DNA of 64,000 nt from Pictodentalium vernedei. Lineage: Eukaryota > Mollusca > Scaphopoda > Dentaliida > Dentaliidae. Both the position numbers and the translations under genes were made by a program. How positions within the stretch are numbered: the first letter of the stretch is position 1; each line of letters opens with the position of its first letter. Positions 1-10,607 of this stretch are shown here, piece by piece. Where the stretch lies: positions 382,026,718-382,090,717 of the forward strand of contig CM062290.1 in assembly GCA_031216915.1 (NCBI GenBank), read 5' to 3'. The notes beneath the pieces were generated by a model. That model made no database searches and was not told the DNA's origin. It saw nothing but the letters and a program-made list of their open reading frames with translations.

Positions 1-1510
1 CTGGAGAAGAATATTTTTTAAGAAATTTGCCTGAAATGCCGTAAGTTCAAATTTGGGCTTCTATAGTGAGCCCAAATATGAATCCAGGGGGCCGATTTGA
101 ACAAACTTGAATCAGATCCACCCCACAATGTTGCATACCAAATATGAAAAGATTCTCCTGCTGGATCTGGAGATTTTTGAAGAAATTTACCTGAAATGCA
201 CTAAGTTCGAATTCGAGCTTCTATAGTGAACCCAAATATGAATCTAGGGAGCCGATTTGAACAAATTTGAATCAGATTCACCCCACAATGTTGCATACGA
301 AATATCAAAAGATTCTGCCTGCTGGATCTGGAGAAGAAGATTTTTTAAGAAATTTGCCTGAAATGCACTAAGTTCAAATTTGGGCTCCTATACTGAGCCC
401 AAATATAAACCCAGCGGAGCCGATTTGAACAAACTTGAATCAGATCCACCCCACAATGTTGCTTACCAAATATGAAAAGATTCTGCCTGCTGGATCTGGA
501 GAAGAAGATTTTTTAAGAAATTTGCCTGAAATGCACTAAGTTCGAATTTGAGCTTCTATAGTGAGCCCAAATATGAATCTAGGGAGCCGATTTGAACAAA
601 CTTGAATCAGATCCACCCCACAATGTTGCATATCAAATATCAAAAGATTCTGCCTGCAGGATCTGGAGAAGAAGATTTTTGAAGAAATTTGCCTGAAATG
701 CACTAAGTTCGAATTCGAGCTTCTATAGTGAGCCTGAATATAAATCTAGGGAGCCAATTTGAACAAATTTAAATTAGATCCAACCCACAATGTGGCATAC
801 CAAATATCAAAAGATTCTGCCTGCTGGATCTGGAGAAGAAGATTTTTTAAGAAATTTGCCTGAAATGCACTTGTTAAGTTCGAATTCGGGCTTCTATAGT
901 GAGCCCAAATATGAATCCAGGGAGCCAATTTGAACAAACTTGAATCAGATCCACCCCACAATGTTGCATACCAAATATCAAAAGATTCTGCCTGCTGAAT
1001 CTGGAGAAGAAGATTTTTTAAGAACTTTGCCTGAAATGCACTAAGTTCGAATTCGAGCTTCTACAGTGAGCCCAAATATGAATCTAGGAAGCCAATTTGA
1101 ATAAACTTGAATCAGAACCACCCCACAATGTTGCATACCAAATATGAAAAGATTCTGCCTACTGGATCTGGAGAAGATTTTTGAAGAAATTTGCCTGAAA
1201 TTCGAATTCGAGCTTCTATAGTGAGCCTGAATATAAATCTAGGGAGCAGATTTGAACAAAATTGAATCAGATCAACACCACAATGTTGCATACCAAATAT
1301 CAAAAGATTCTGCCTGCTGGATCTGCAGAAGAAGGTTATTTAAGAAATTTGCCTGAAATGCACTAAGTCCGAAATCGGGCTCCTATACTGAGCCCAAATA
1401 TGAACCCAGGGGGCCGATTTGAACAAACTTGAATCAGATCCACCCTACAATGTTGCATACCAAATATCAAAAGATTCTGCCTGCTGGATCTGGAGAAGAA
1501 GATTTTTTAA
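1..1510. repeat. ~165-bp tandem satellite, about nine copies
   Basis: The marker CCACAATGTTGCAT, with small changes, recurs near 119, 280, 447, 613, 781, 954, 1120, 1276 and 1442, giving a period of about 155-172 bp. Each unit also carries GATTCTGCCTGCTGGATCTGG and AAATTTGCCTGAAATGCAC-like blocks. Copies differ by scattered substitutions and short indels, so the array is moderately old. It is already under way at base 1, so its left end lies outside the window. Short minus-strand ORFs inside it recur with the repeat period and look accidental. In bivalves, arrays with ~160-bp units occur inside Helitron-like non-autonomous elements, and the tail that follows fits that idea. Confidence 0.93.
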
Positions 1511-2215
1511 TGTTTTTCCCATTGCCTACAGTGTTAAAAAGTGCTGACTAAGCACTTTTTCAAAAGACCTGAAAAAAGTACCTTGTGATCAAACCGATAC
1601 AGATTTTTTTTAGCCATTCTATTCTACTGGACAAAAGTAAGCTTTATACAAAATAAGAATTCTCTGTGCCACATAATTTTGGAGATATGGCAGTTTTAAG
1701 GTTTTTCCTATTTTTAGCTCCCGAGGTTCCCACGGGGCAATGAGAAAACATTTTTTGCATCAATCAACTACTTATGACCCATTATCATCTCATATCAAAT
1801 TTGGTTCAAATCGATCTCACAGTTCAGAAAATAGAAATTTTAGACGTGGCCAAAATTTTTGCCCCTCCCATAACGAAGGTAAATAATGCCCGACAAACTT
1901 CTCTTGAACAAACTTGATTCTAAACCTCAAAAGGACTCTGTATACCACATATCAAGTCTCTACTACTGGTGGTTCATTAGAAGATGATTTTCAAAAAATT
2001 TGGCCATTTTTTCCCCACACCTCTGCTCAATATGAGCCGAAACCTAATTTGGATAAAAATCAAAATGCCCCTATATAACCACTACTTACATGAAATTTAA
2101 TTAAAATGTGGCCAGTGGTTTAGGAGAAAGAGGCTCAAACACCACCTTCACGACGGACGACGGACGAAGAATGATAAGAAAAGCTCACCCTGACTTTCAG
2201 TCAGGTGAGCTAAAA
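1511..2215 (+). mobile_element. Non-coding tail of a tandem-repeat-bearing element, ending in a hairpin
   Basis: The satellite stops abruptly and is followed by ~640 bp of unique sequence, a GACGGACGACGGACG tract (about 2151-2166) and a stem-loop at 2182-2211, AGCTCACCCTGACT / AGTCAGGTGAGCT, then an A-rich end. I recall very similar GACGGACG plus AGCTCACC...GGTGAGCT tails as abundant in bivalve genomes, which is from memory. A hairpin near the 3' end after a tandem array suggests a Helitron/Helentron-type non-autonomous element. No CTRR end or Rep/helicase coding is visible, so this class is inferred. A smaller hairpin (AAAAAGTGCT...AGCACTTTTT) lies at about 1536-1561. Confidence 0.5.
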
Positions 2216-2533
2216 ATTTAATTTTTACCCACCTGCTCATAAGAATTGTCGGAGACTGTAGAATATCAAAATACATTGTAATTGATATGGGAAAGAAGTA
2301 AACAGATACAACACATGATAGCAGGTCTGGCTTTCTAGAAAATATGGGAGTACAAATAAATGCCCTTCCAAGTTTGCCAAAGAGTGCAAATGCCTTCTTA
2401 AATCTCAATGTAGCTATTACATTCTTGACCAGTGACCACCTCAAGGCCAAACCTGATCCTAGGCTCAGGTTTGGGCCTGATGTGGTCGTTTGGACTTTGA
2501 ATTTTCCTTAATAAGCAGTAGATGTGCAGCATG
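2216..2533. other. Unassigned sequence
   Basis: I see no coding, RNA or repeat signal here. The 100-residue minus-strand ORF that overlaps it has no recognisable motif. Confidence 0.5.
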
Positions 2534-2915
2534 ACTTCATGCCAAAGGGAGCACGATGACTCAGTTGATAGAGGTGCAGACTGCAAGCCGAGAGCTCCTC
2601 GGTTCGAATCCCACCTGCGGCAAGTGCATTGTGTCCTTGGACAAGACACTTCGGCCCCACTGCCCATGTGGGGGCACAGTGACGCTGTATACTAAGTGTA
2701 CTGCACGTTGGTGGTGCACCTGTCTTCAACCAATGCTAACCCTGCTTGTGTGGAGTTAGTATGTTGGGGAGCTGACAGTTGCTCGCTGTTGCTCAGTGGT
2801 TCTCTCCAGGTACTTTGGCTTCCTCCATCCGTACAACAGTCATGGTCATGATTAGCCATGGTGCAGAAATATGTGACCTTAAACACCACTAAATAAATAA
2901 ATACTTCATGCCAAA
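2534..2915 (+). mobile_element. SINE copy 1, tRNA-headed, perfect 13-bp target duplication
   Basis: The insert (2547-2902) starts with a tRNA-like head: A box ATGACTCAGTTGATAGAGG and B box GGTTCGAATCCC. A conserved body follows with GTGTCCTTGGACAAGACACTT, and it ends in an ATAAATAA-type tail. ACTTCATGCCAAA occurs at 2534-2546 and again at 2903-2915, a perfect 13-bp target-site duplication that shows retrotransposition. The body motif resembles the conserved central domains of widespread metazoan SINEs (possibly the Nin or Meta type), which I recall but cannot verify. The head lacks a foldable acceptor stem and is not a functional tRNA gene. It is 70-80% alike to the copy at 15174. Confidence 0.93.
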
Positions 2916-3339
2916 AGAATGTCCAGTCTGCAGAAGTAATGACCAAAAATATTATTTTCTATATAACAGTTGGTTCTAGAGGTCACAGATTATGATTACA
3001 GTCGATTATTCTTCTTCAAAATTTTATCATGAAATTCCATAAGCGTGCCAGCTCAAGTAATAGTGTGTCACTTGTTTAGTGTTTGTTCTGGTAAGACTAA
3101 CAACTTTGCTTGGATACACTGTGTGTTTGGTCATAGTTGTTTTCAATGACTAATTCGAAAGCAACAGGATATAGTTGGTCATATCTAATTCAAGTGGCTT
3201 TACTAATTATTATTTCAGCATACTTATAAGTTGTTTGTACCATAACATTAGGCCACATTAGTTTTATGTTTGATCATTATATTGTAGTCTAATTTATGCT
3301 TTCATTTGTTAGCAGGGTTCTGCTTTAGGCCTAAAAAAA
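2916..3339. other. Unassigned sequence up to the DIRS insertion point
   Basis: AT-rich, with no gene signal. The last bases (about 3325-3339, TTTAGGCCTAAAAAAA) are the left remnant of a MITE that continues at 10255. The intact junction can be read in inverted form near 14855-14882. Confidence 0.6.
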
Positions 3340-3568
3340 GTTAAAAAATTTATAGTAATTTATATATTTTTTATACTTACCAATGACCCAGACATAGCTG
3401 GTGCTAACTCTTAAAATATAGGGCCAAACACAAATTTTGCCCCCCAATCCCCAAAATTTGCATCTAAAACTAAAGAAAACATGTCCTGAAAGGCCCTCCA
3501 CACTTCGCCCCCACTGCGCATGCGCAGTGTCAAGGACATTCCGAAATTGGCGCCATTAATCATTCTAA
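3340..3568. repeat. DIRS left inverted terminal repeat
   Basis: 3380-3568 is the reverse complement of the right repeat with one clear mismatch (GGACATTCC against GGACGTTCC). The outermost ~40 bases (3340-3379) are not shared with the right end but are complementary to the internal region at 3651-3695, as expected for a DIRS terminus. The repeat contains the 16-bp palindrome ACTGCGCATGCGCAGT at 3513-3528, an NRF-1-type site, which suggests that the repeat holds the promoter. Confidence 0.9.
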
Positions 3569-3641
3569 TAACCAGTGCCTGGTAAGCGCTATGTACTCAG
3601 CGGGGAGGCAAGAGTTCCCAACTCCTGGGAGGGCCATCCCC

Positions 3642-3730
3642 GTCTGGGTCATTGGTAAGTATAAAAAATATATAAATTACTATAATTTTTTTAACATTTT
3701 TATACTGTACCAATGACCCAGACATAGCTG
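3642..3730. repeat. DIRS internal complementary region
   Basis: GTCTGGGTCATTGG through to AACATTTTTATACTGTACC and beyond reads as the reverse complement of the right end (to 10254) joined directly to the left end (from 3340). The join falls at about 3693-3696. In DIRS elements such a region is complementary to the junction of the circular or terminal intermediate and templates completion of the ends. Its position next to the 3' repeat of a minus-strand element is the canonical one. Confidence 0.88.
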
Positions 3731-5559
3731 AATAGTAAAAAGGCTGGAGGGCCAAGGACATAGAGCAAAATGGAATACGCTCAATAAAATAAAATAGAGT
3801 CATCCCCTGTAGGGAAAAAGAAGTAATAGGCCTTACATGTATCTTTCTTATTTATGATAAATTAGAAAGATACAACACCTTCCAAAATTGAGCTTCATAC
3901 ATCCATGTACTCTATTAATATCCAATATAATCCTTATACTAATAATTTTTAAAGTAAGCCAATAAATAAAGTAAGTCTAGAGAATAGAGACTCTTATACT
4001 CCTAAAAGTGTCTGAGGATTGCATAATCATGTCCATTGACATATGCAATATTCAAAAGCTATACTTTAAAAACTAAGACTTGAATGAATTTTAAAAACCT
4101 AAACTTCTCACTAAACAACCATCCCAATAACAGCTCAGAATTACTAACTCCGGAGGAGGTATCCCCTTGTTTTCATAGTAAAACAGGTGACCCAAGGGAA
4201 CACCCTCCCCCCCCCCCCCCCTTTTTCTTGCCCTGGGTCAAATAGCCCAGAGCGAAGAGGGCAGCCGAACAGAGACACTGCCGAAACAGACAGCCTACCT
4301 AGCTATAGTAGCAACTGTTAAGTGAATGACATTCTGAGCAGTAGATAATAGACCTAACAATAGAGGCCTCCAGAAATGGACTCGATATTTCTAAGATAAA
4401 ATTCATGAATGTGGATGGCTGAGCGCAATGAGCGGCCTTCAAAAATCTATAATAGCAACACTATTAATGTAAGCCCAAGAAGTAGAAGAACTCTTACTTC
4501 ATGAGCCGAAATCTTAAGCACAACTGCTAAGTCAATGATATACCATAAGCAGTACCGATAGTTAATAGAATCCATTAACAATAAAATGGAGCGTAACGTC
4601 CTTCTACTAGACATCAAAGACAGAAGAAGCTTACGCCCTTTGTAATAAACAGATATCTGTTTATAAATACATAAACTGTACCCGGAAAGAGTAAAGGCCT
4701 ATGCCCATACAAAGACGGAAGGACCTTAAAATAATAGGTTCCGGATAATAGGAGCCTAACTCTTATGCAACAATCCAACATAAATAGTAACGGAAGTATT
4801 GATTCCGAAACTATGAAAGTGAAAATCATCCATCGATAGTGCATGAAACTCACTGACTCTACAGTAAAAGAGAAACCAACAGAATTACTGTCTAAAAGGT
4901 CAGAATTTGAAAACTACTGTTTCCAGAGGCTCAAATGATTACTTAGCTAAATAAGAACCGAAGTTAAAATCCGTATAGGAATTTAATCTAAAGATTCTAA
5001 GTCTATTTATCAAAAAGTTACTAACTGACTTAGATAAAGAGACAAAAGACTCAATTGTAAACTATCGTAGAGTGCATAGGTATGAGGTAACATAAACCTA
5101 TAACCTAAATAATAACAGGCTGCAGTAGATCTTGTGAAACAAGTATACTAAAAAATAGCAATAAGTAGTATGGAGGGATCAACAATATGAACATAATGAT
5201 CCCTACACCACGACGGAAGAGCCTCCACTTTAGCCGCATAGAATAGCCAAGAAGAGGATCTCCTATAGTAAGAAATCGCGTCGAAAGCTCGTCCAGTACA
5301 GTGCTTACAATGCAATACGGACCACACAACGGAATACATGAAGGTTGCGACCTTGCTGGTTGTGATAAAGAAGACACGATTTACCCAGTGAAAAAGATCC
5401 TCACATAGAGGAAGATTTCACATTAAGACCCACAGTAGACAAGAGAGTAAATTACTCATGATCTCTGTGAAGATAGAGATGCTATCAACAGAAATGTATT
5501 GTGGATGTTTATCTTAGCAATACCTGCTAAAACAACAGCGCCGGAGGATACGCGTATCC
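3731..5559 (-). pseudogene. Decayed 3' part of DIRS pol; recombinase not readable
   Basis: By position this stretch should carry the tyrosine recombinase. I see only short minus-strand frames (for example 4614-4853 and 5105-5377) without the R..H-R-R..Y pattern. The pieces at 5105-5377 and 5148-5339 fall where DIRS proteins continue after RNase H and have a loosely fitting hydrophobic, proline-bearing character. A poly(C) run of 15 bases lies at 4207-4221. The assignment rests on element structure more than on sequence. Confidence 0.4.
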
Positions 5560-6225
5560 TATCATTCCGTCCTATAGATCAATAGAGCGTTAACAATATT
5601 AGCTCAGAGATCTGGACAAGCCAACACATACGTCTGCAATTGATTAGCAAGCTGTGTCATAAATAAATCATCATTGGGCGCTCCCATAGATAGCAAATCT
5701 GATTGAATACTTGTTTGTTGAGAGTCCATTCTGACAGCAACAAGCGACCCGTAAGAGAACGGGAGTCCGATAAAACAATCAGACGACCCGGAATATGACG
5801 GACCAAAACTGAACTTGGTGTACTATAACCAACAGACGGATTCTTTCCATTAAATTGAATAACGGAAACGAAAGAGTGCCTCCCTGGTTCCGGAGATACG
5901 CCACTACTGTCGAATTAAAGGACAGGAATTTGGGCATGCGTTTCTGAATAATGTTCATGCAATGACATAAAGCAAGCCTAAAAAACATTATTCCGCGGAA
6001 GTTAAACTGATTGCTAAAAGACTGCGGAACCCAAAGACCCTGGCACTTCGAATCCGTAGGGATCAGTATTATATCCCAATCTGTTGACTGGCAACCGTCA
6101 TAACAGCCACACTCGGGTCCGGCAACTGCGGCGGCACTCTCTGAGTCAACCACCGAATGTTTGCCCCAGTCTGAATCTCTTGTAACACTAGATAGCCAAG
6201 AGAACGTATAAATCGAGCAATTCAT
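5560..6225 (-). pseudogene. DIRS RNase H and downstream pol relic
   Basis: In a 148-codon minus-strand frame (6225-5779) the segment STVVAYLRNQGGTLSFPLF matches the DIRS-type RNase H block, in which a D-N-T/S-TVVAYxNxQGGTxSxPL pattern is typical. It is preceded by a GLWVPQ-like piece that corresponds to the usual QGVWSxEE region. After a stop and frame change, 5700-5600 reads GAPNDDLFMTQLANQLQTYV, matching the next conserved DIRS block (WGxPxVDLFATxxNxQLPxYV). RNase H removes the RNA strand during reverse transcription. Several stops and frameshifts make this non-functional. The family call is from recalled conservation, and the block pattern is distinctive. Confidence 0.72.
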
Positions 6226-6700
6226 GGATTGCCGAAAAGTTGCCGTCGAAGAGAAGCTCCTCCGAGAACGAAGCGACTCTGAGAGAGTTCTTAACCTTAC
6301 TATCCACGCGTGTGGATGTAGCTAGGGCTGCGTCACGTCTAACTAACTCCAATCAGCCACTGAAGGGCGGAGTTATACGTGAACAAACTACTGCCCTCAA
6401 AAGAAATTACATTGAGAATAATATCCCGTAAATCTTTTCTTGAAGACGTAATGATAACGCCTCAGTAAGGCGGATTACGTATAATAAAGCGTCTAAGTTA
6501 AGTCTACTATACATAATGTCGTTCCCAACATTGAAATTGGAAAAGACATAAACGGCGAAAAAGAATATATGCAGTCTTTAATCACACCGTCTAGACGCAT
6601 ATGAACTCTCGGTATGCCCTGCTCTGCCAAAATAAACTATTTGTATAAATGATAAAATGGCAGAAATGAGCAACGCGGACAAGAAACTAAACTAACATGC
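6226..6700 (-). pseudogene. Presumed DIRS reverse transcriptase region, too decayed to read
   Basis: It lies directly upstream (minus strand) of the RNase H relic, where the reverse transcriptase domain belongs. I could not find an intact catalytic xxDD box. The plus-strand ORF at 6240-6431 lies antisense to the element and shows no motif. The call rests on position only. Confidence 0.35.
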
Positions 6701-6981
6701 TTAGTAGCAGGCTTGTATATATATATATATAGCGTCAAAAAATAAAACACATGTTGTAATGACAATATTGGACTGCGTCGGTAAGTCAGGGACAATGTCC
6801 CTGAACCGATCGAAAAATCCGAGTCCAATGACGCTATAAGTCTCTTATCCAAGATCGCAGCAATGAAGTCCGAAATAATAATCACTGGAAGATAATGCCA
6901 GAAGATATGAAAGGCATCTTCCGATACTACTAAAGGGAAAACTCGAAATCTTTCGAATCCCTTTCGCCATCCTGTCGGACC

Positions 6982-7197
6982 CTATAAAGCATTCGGTCGT
7001 CCGTAGCTGATGCAACCGCGGACCGCACCGACCCAGCGCCGTCGGATAATTCCTGATTCGACCGAGAAACTGTCAATTGCTGGGATGCTGCGAAACAACT
7101 GTGCTAACTCGGATAGCACGTCCGTCACCGAGGCCTGAGGAGAAGCGGTCTTACGATGCATTGCCGCTGGAAGCTCCGTGATCGTTACCCCGTGCAT
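6982..7197 (-). pseudogene. Gag-like fragment, unit 1 of the duplicated region
   Basis: A 71-codon minus-strand frame includes TELPAAMHRKTA and SVTDVLSELAQLF. The frame at 8312-7968 in unit 2 has TELPAAMHRKTA and GTDVLSLIAQF in the same register. Conservation of the protein across the duplication suggests former coding. DIRS elements carry a poorly conserved gag-like ORF at this position. I recognise no domain in it, so 'gag-like' is inferred from location. Confidence 0.4.
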
Positions 7198-7967
7198 ACT
7201 ACCAATATGCGAGCGAACGGAGTGTATAGGCCTCGTGTCCCTTGGCTACCGGATGGCGTGACCTATTCGCCGTGGAATCACTGAATGCCGAAACTGATCG
7301 GATACTCGAGGTCACGTAGCCAATGTGCGGTCGTGTGCCCTGCTGTGAGGATGAGGAAGCATTAAAGACAGTCTCTCGGACTGTCAATATAACGGAGCGT
7401 CCCGACCAACGGACATATGCTCCGAATGTAAAATATCTGAACCACAACATGCGGTCCCCTATGTTGTTGGGCGAGAGAGGGACCTCTCTCGCTCACAGCC
7501 CGGACGGACCTGGACAAGCCAGGAACCGGACTAACAGGCTTCCTCCGATCTGTCCTCAATCTGCCGTCACTGGGTGAGTACTAAAGTAATTAAAGTGCTC
7601 GCATCACCCAAATCTCCTTCCTAGACCGCAACGGACGAACCCGGCAGCCGAACCATTCGATGAATGTACGCTACACCGGGTGAGCTAGCGAATGTCACTC
7701 CGTAGGCGATAGACATATTCCATGAGCACTTATTGCCGCTAACTCCTCATTAACTATGACGACAGAGGCACACTTTTGAAAGACATCTCCATAACTCTTC
7801 GAACAAGAAACCAGAAATGCTTGGATAGCAAGCATAAAATAATAATATATATAGCGTCGTTCAATAATTCGAAAGTTTGTGTGACATTATTGGACTATGT
7901 CGGAACTGAGGGACGATGTCCCTGAACCGAACCAAAAATTTCTAAGTCCACCGACGCTATCAGTTTC

Positions 7968-8553
7968 TTATCCGGCATCGCAGCATTCTGGTCCGACGAA
8001 AGAAGCTGTAGAAGACCAAGTCAGATGACATACACAACAGCATATGTTGTTCCGAAAGGGAAAGCTCGAAATCCTCCGAATCCCTTTCGGTATCCCGTCG
8101 GACCGGATGAAACTTTCGGACGTCCGTACCCGCTTCCGCGGAGCATCCCGACCCAGCATCGTCGGATAAAATATATGCGACAGATCCAGTTGATGCTGGG
8201 ATGCTGCGATAAACTGTGCTATTAAGGAAAGCACGTCCGTTCCCGAGGCCTGTGCAGTAGCGGTCTTACGATGCATTGCCGCCGGAAGCTCCGTGTACGT
8301 TGACTCCCGCACACTTCCTATGCGAACGTCCGGAGTCTGCAGGCCTCGTGTCCCTGGCTACCGGATGGTGTGACCTGGTCGCCGAAGAATCCTTGATCGG
8401 CGAAGCTGGTAATATATCGGCGGTCACGCAGCCAAGGTGCGGTCGTGTGCGCTGACGAGAAGAGGAAGCCTTAGCAGTCTCAGCGGACTGCCTATACAAC
8501 GGAGCGTCCCGAGCGACGGACGTATGCTCCGCTTGCGACACATTTTGTACCAC
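7968..8553 (-). pseudogene. Gag-like fragments, unit 2 of the duplicated region
   Basis: Two overlapping minus-strand frames, 8553-8266 (95 codons, Ser/Arg/His-rich) and 8312-7968 (114 codons), carry the same peptides as unit 1 (TELPAAMHRKTA) plus an upstream Arg-rich part. The change of frame where they meet implies an indel. A basic, low-complexity character suits a gag-like protein, but no zinc knuckle is visible. Confidence 0.38.
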
Positions 8554-8920
8554 AACATCTGGGGCCAGATGTTGTTGAACGAGAGAGGGGCCTCTCTCGC
8601 TTGCCGTCCGGATGGACCGGAACGAGCTATGAACCGGACTAAAAGGCTTCCTGCGTTCTCCCTCCGATCCGCCGTCACTGGGTGTGCATTAGGTTAATTT
8701 ATAGTGCTCGCATCACCCCAAAATTCCTTCTAGACCGCAACGGACGAACCCGGCTGCCGAACCATTCGGTGAATGGACGCTACACCGGGCGAGCTAGCGG
8801 ACGTCAAAGGCCGTCGAACCTACTAGGGTCCTCTTAGGCAATTGGCGTATTTACATGAGCACTTATCCGCTAGCCCTTCATTAATTGTGACGACGGAGGC
8901 ACACTGTTGGAAGACATCAC

Positions 8921-10051
8921 AGATACATCACCCTAATCTTGATCGTCTGAAATAGAAATTGATAAAGTAGAGTGACCCTGCGGGGAAAGGACCGGAGTGT
9001 CCAAATCCCCAACAACATACCGTGACATACGCTTCCCATATTGTCATCGAAATCATACGATACAGAACAGGAGTTAATGCGAGTACACTGACCACATATA
9101 GAATGATAATAAAGTCAGAGGAAGACTTCCTCTTAAAACAATTGATCAATATCCTTTCAATGTGAAAAGAAAACAAGTCCTGGTACTCGCACTAACCCCT
9201 GGCAATCAAAATACATAATAATAATATGATCCATTAATATAGAAAAAATAATTGAAATCAAAATATTTTGAAAAAATATTTTTTCAGAACAGCCCAAGTT
9301 TCTGAAAAGTAACGTTGAGCCCCAATGGATCCCAAGCCTAAGTGTGGACAAAAATTTTTAAAAATATTTTAAACAATTTATTCAACACTTACGAACAATA
9401 ATAATGTATCTAGTTATGATTAAAATAACATCAAGATATTATTTTTTAGAAATCCCCCCCTCACACAGAGGGCTGTTGTAAATGTAAACAATGAGTGTAA
9501 AAACACTAAAATAAGACTCCAGGCACCCAGGCCCGAAATCAGTTACCAAAAATACACTATCTGATGCAAAACAGAGACTTCCAGGGAAGAAACTGCAGAA
9601 CATCAGATGGCAGATGCAGAACACAACGCCTAACCACCCGTAGGTGAAGACGTAAACATGGGGAAAGAACAGAATTCATTCTGTTATTCAGCTAAAACTC
9701 CCAAGAAAATTTAGTAATAATAATTACAAAAACTATGCCAAAAGCATGGGAGAATAGCAAGGGGGAACTTAAAGGACAGGGAGAGAGGAAAACACTTAAA
9801 AAACAGTGTAACTAAATAATCAGAATGACAACAAAATGGCTGCTGCCTTGAAAATAGGTAACTTAACATAATTTCATTAAAAAATTTTAAGTTACAGCCC
9901 TGATAATATTCTGTCACACATTCTTTTCCTCTCCTCCTTCTCTATCCTCCTTAGAATCACCATTTCACTAATATTTATGTGTCTGGCATCATTTAAACTG
10001 AGATTTATAAGCACAAAGATCAGTCAGATGTTAACTGATGAAGGGCCAAAC
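8921..10051 (-). other. 5' non-coding part of the DIRS element
   Basis: An AT-rich stretch between the gag-like units and the right terminal repeat. I see no coding frame with recognisable motifs. It is probably the leader of the element. Confidence 0.45.
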
Positions 10052-10254
10052 TTAGAATGATTAATGGCGCCAATTTCGGAACGTCCTTGACACTGCGCAT
10101 GCGCAGTGGGGGCGAAGTGTGGAGGGCCTTTCAGGACATGTTTTCTTTAGTTTTAGATGCAAATTTTGGGGATTGGGGGGCAAAATTTGTGTTTGGCCCT
10201 ATATTTTAAGAGTTAGCACCAGCTATGTCTGGGTCATTGGTACAGTATAAAAAT
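10052..10254. repeat. DIRS right inverted terminal repeat
   Basis: Near-perfect reverse complement of 3380-3568, extended by TACAGTATAAAAAT, which is matched only in the internal complementary region. It contains the second ACTGCGCATGCGCAGT palindrome at 10092-10107. For a minus-strand element this is the 5' end and the probable transcription start region. Confidence 0.9.
10092..10107. promoter_or_regulatory. Palindromic NRF-1-type site in the 5' repeat
   Basis: ACTGCGCATGCGCAGT contains TGCGCATGCGCA, a full match to the known NRF-1 consensus YGCGCAYGCGCR. The same site lies in the left repeat at 3513-3528. Promoter use is inferred. Confidence 0.5.
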
Positions 10255-10263
10255 ATTAAAAAT

Positions 10264-10607
10264 CTGTTTCTCAGGCCTTCCCGCATGGTCCTTTTGGCTG
10301 CCACATGCTCTCTTTTTATAACCAATGTAAACTAGAAAAAAAAATATATATTTTACCCAAGTTAAAAAGACTGATAAATTTGTCCCTTGAGTGCAAGAAG
10401 GCTTTGCAGTGCTTTAGCACTGCAAAGCCTTCTTGCACTCAAGGGATGAAATACACCACCACAAATGCTATTCCGCAGATTATGAGGCCTAAAACAAAAA
10501 CAAAGAACATGAACTTTTGATGGCAAAGAAATAATTACAGAAATAAAAAATAAAATAAAAAAAAGCTCACCCACATGCAATTTTACAAATAATGGCCTGA
10601 GAAACAG
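10264..10607. mobile_element. MITE copy 1 (target of the DIRS insertion)
   Basis: Terminal inverted repeats CTGTTTCTCAGGCC (10264-10277) and GGCCTGAGAAACAG (10594-10607) enclose 344 bp. At its centre is a long hairpin (10384-10445). Matching flanks on both sides (for example AAGATCTACTTTGT) also occur around the inverted copy at 14492-14855, so the mobile unit may be somewhat longer than the repeats drawn here. No coding. The superfamily is unknown. Confidence 0.75.
10384..10445. repeat. Near-perfect 31-bp-stem hairpin at the MITE centre
   Basis: CCCTTGAGTGCAAGAAGGC... folds on ...GCCTTCTTGCACTCAAGGG with a one-base loop near 10414. The sister copy at 14655-14716 keeps most of the pairing with a few mismatches. 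The length is near that of a microRNA precursor, but the tiny loop and palindromic origin argue for a transposon centre. Confidence 0.85.

Larger units (their letters stand above)
6715..8920 (-). repeat. Tandem duplication (~1.12-kb units) in the gag-like part of the DIRS element
   Basis: Two diverged copies lie head to tail. TATATATAGCGTC occurs at about 6723 and 7845, and GACCGCAACGGACGAACCCGG at about 7625 and 8734. TACGATGCATTGCCG also recurs at matching offsets. Unit 1 is about 6715-7790 and unit 2 about 7840-8920. The duplication lengthens the 5' part of the element. Local composition is richer in CG than the AT-rich flanks. Confidence 0.85.
3340..10254 (-). mobile_element. DIRS-type tyrosine-recombinase retrotransposon, 6.9 kb, decayed
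   Basis: Three structural hallmarks support the call. First, inverted terminal repeats: 3380-3568 matches the reverse complement of 10052-10243 almost perfectly. Second, an internal complementary region at 3642-3730 equals the reverse complement of the joined element ends. Third, there is no target duplication. Between them, minus-strand relics of a DIRS RNase H and the following pol region can be read at 5560-6225. Order in the minus direction is right repeat, gag-like part (8.9-7.0 kb), RT region (about 6.9-6.2 kb), RNase H, expected recombinase region (5.5-4.2 kb, too decayed to read), internal complementary region, left repeat. All frames carry stops, so this copy cannot encode its own proteins. 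Confidence 0.88.

Noticed and set aside
1..1510. CRISPR-like repeat array
   Set aside because: The repeating unit is the whole ~165 bp, with no short repeat and unique spacers, and the context is eukaryotic.
2547..2620. tRNA gene at the head of SINE copy 1 (also 15180-15250)
   Set aside because: A and B boxes are present, but no acceptor-stem pairing is seen, and the sequence continues into a SINE body with target duplications.
6240..6431. 63-residue plus-strand ORF inside the DIRS element
   Set aside because: Antisense to the presumed RT region and without a motif.
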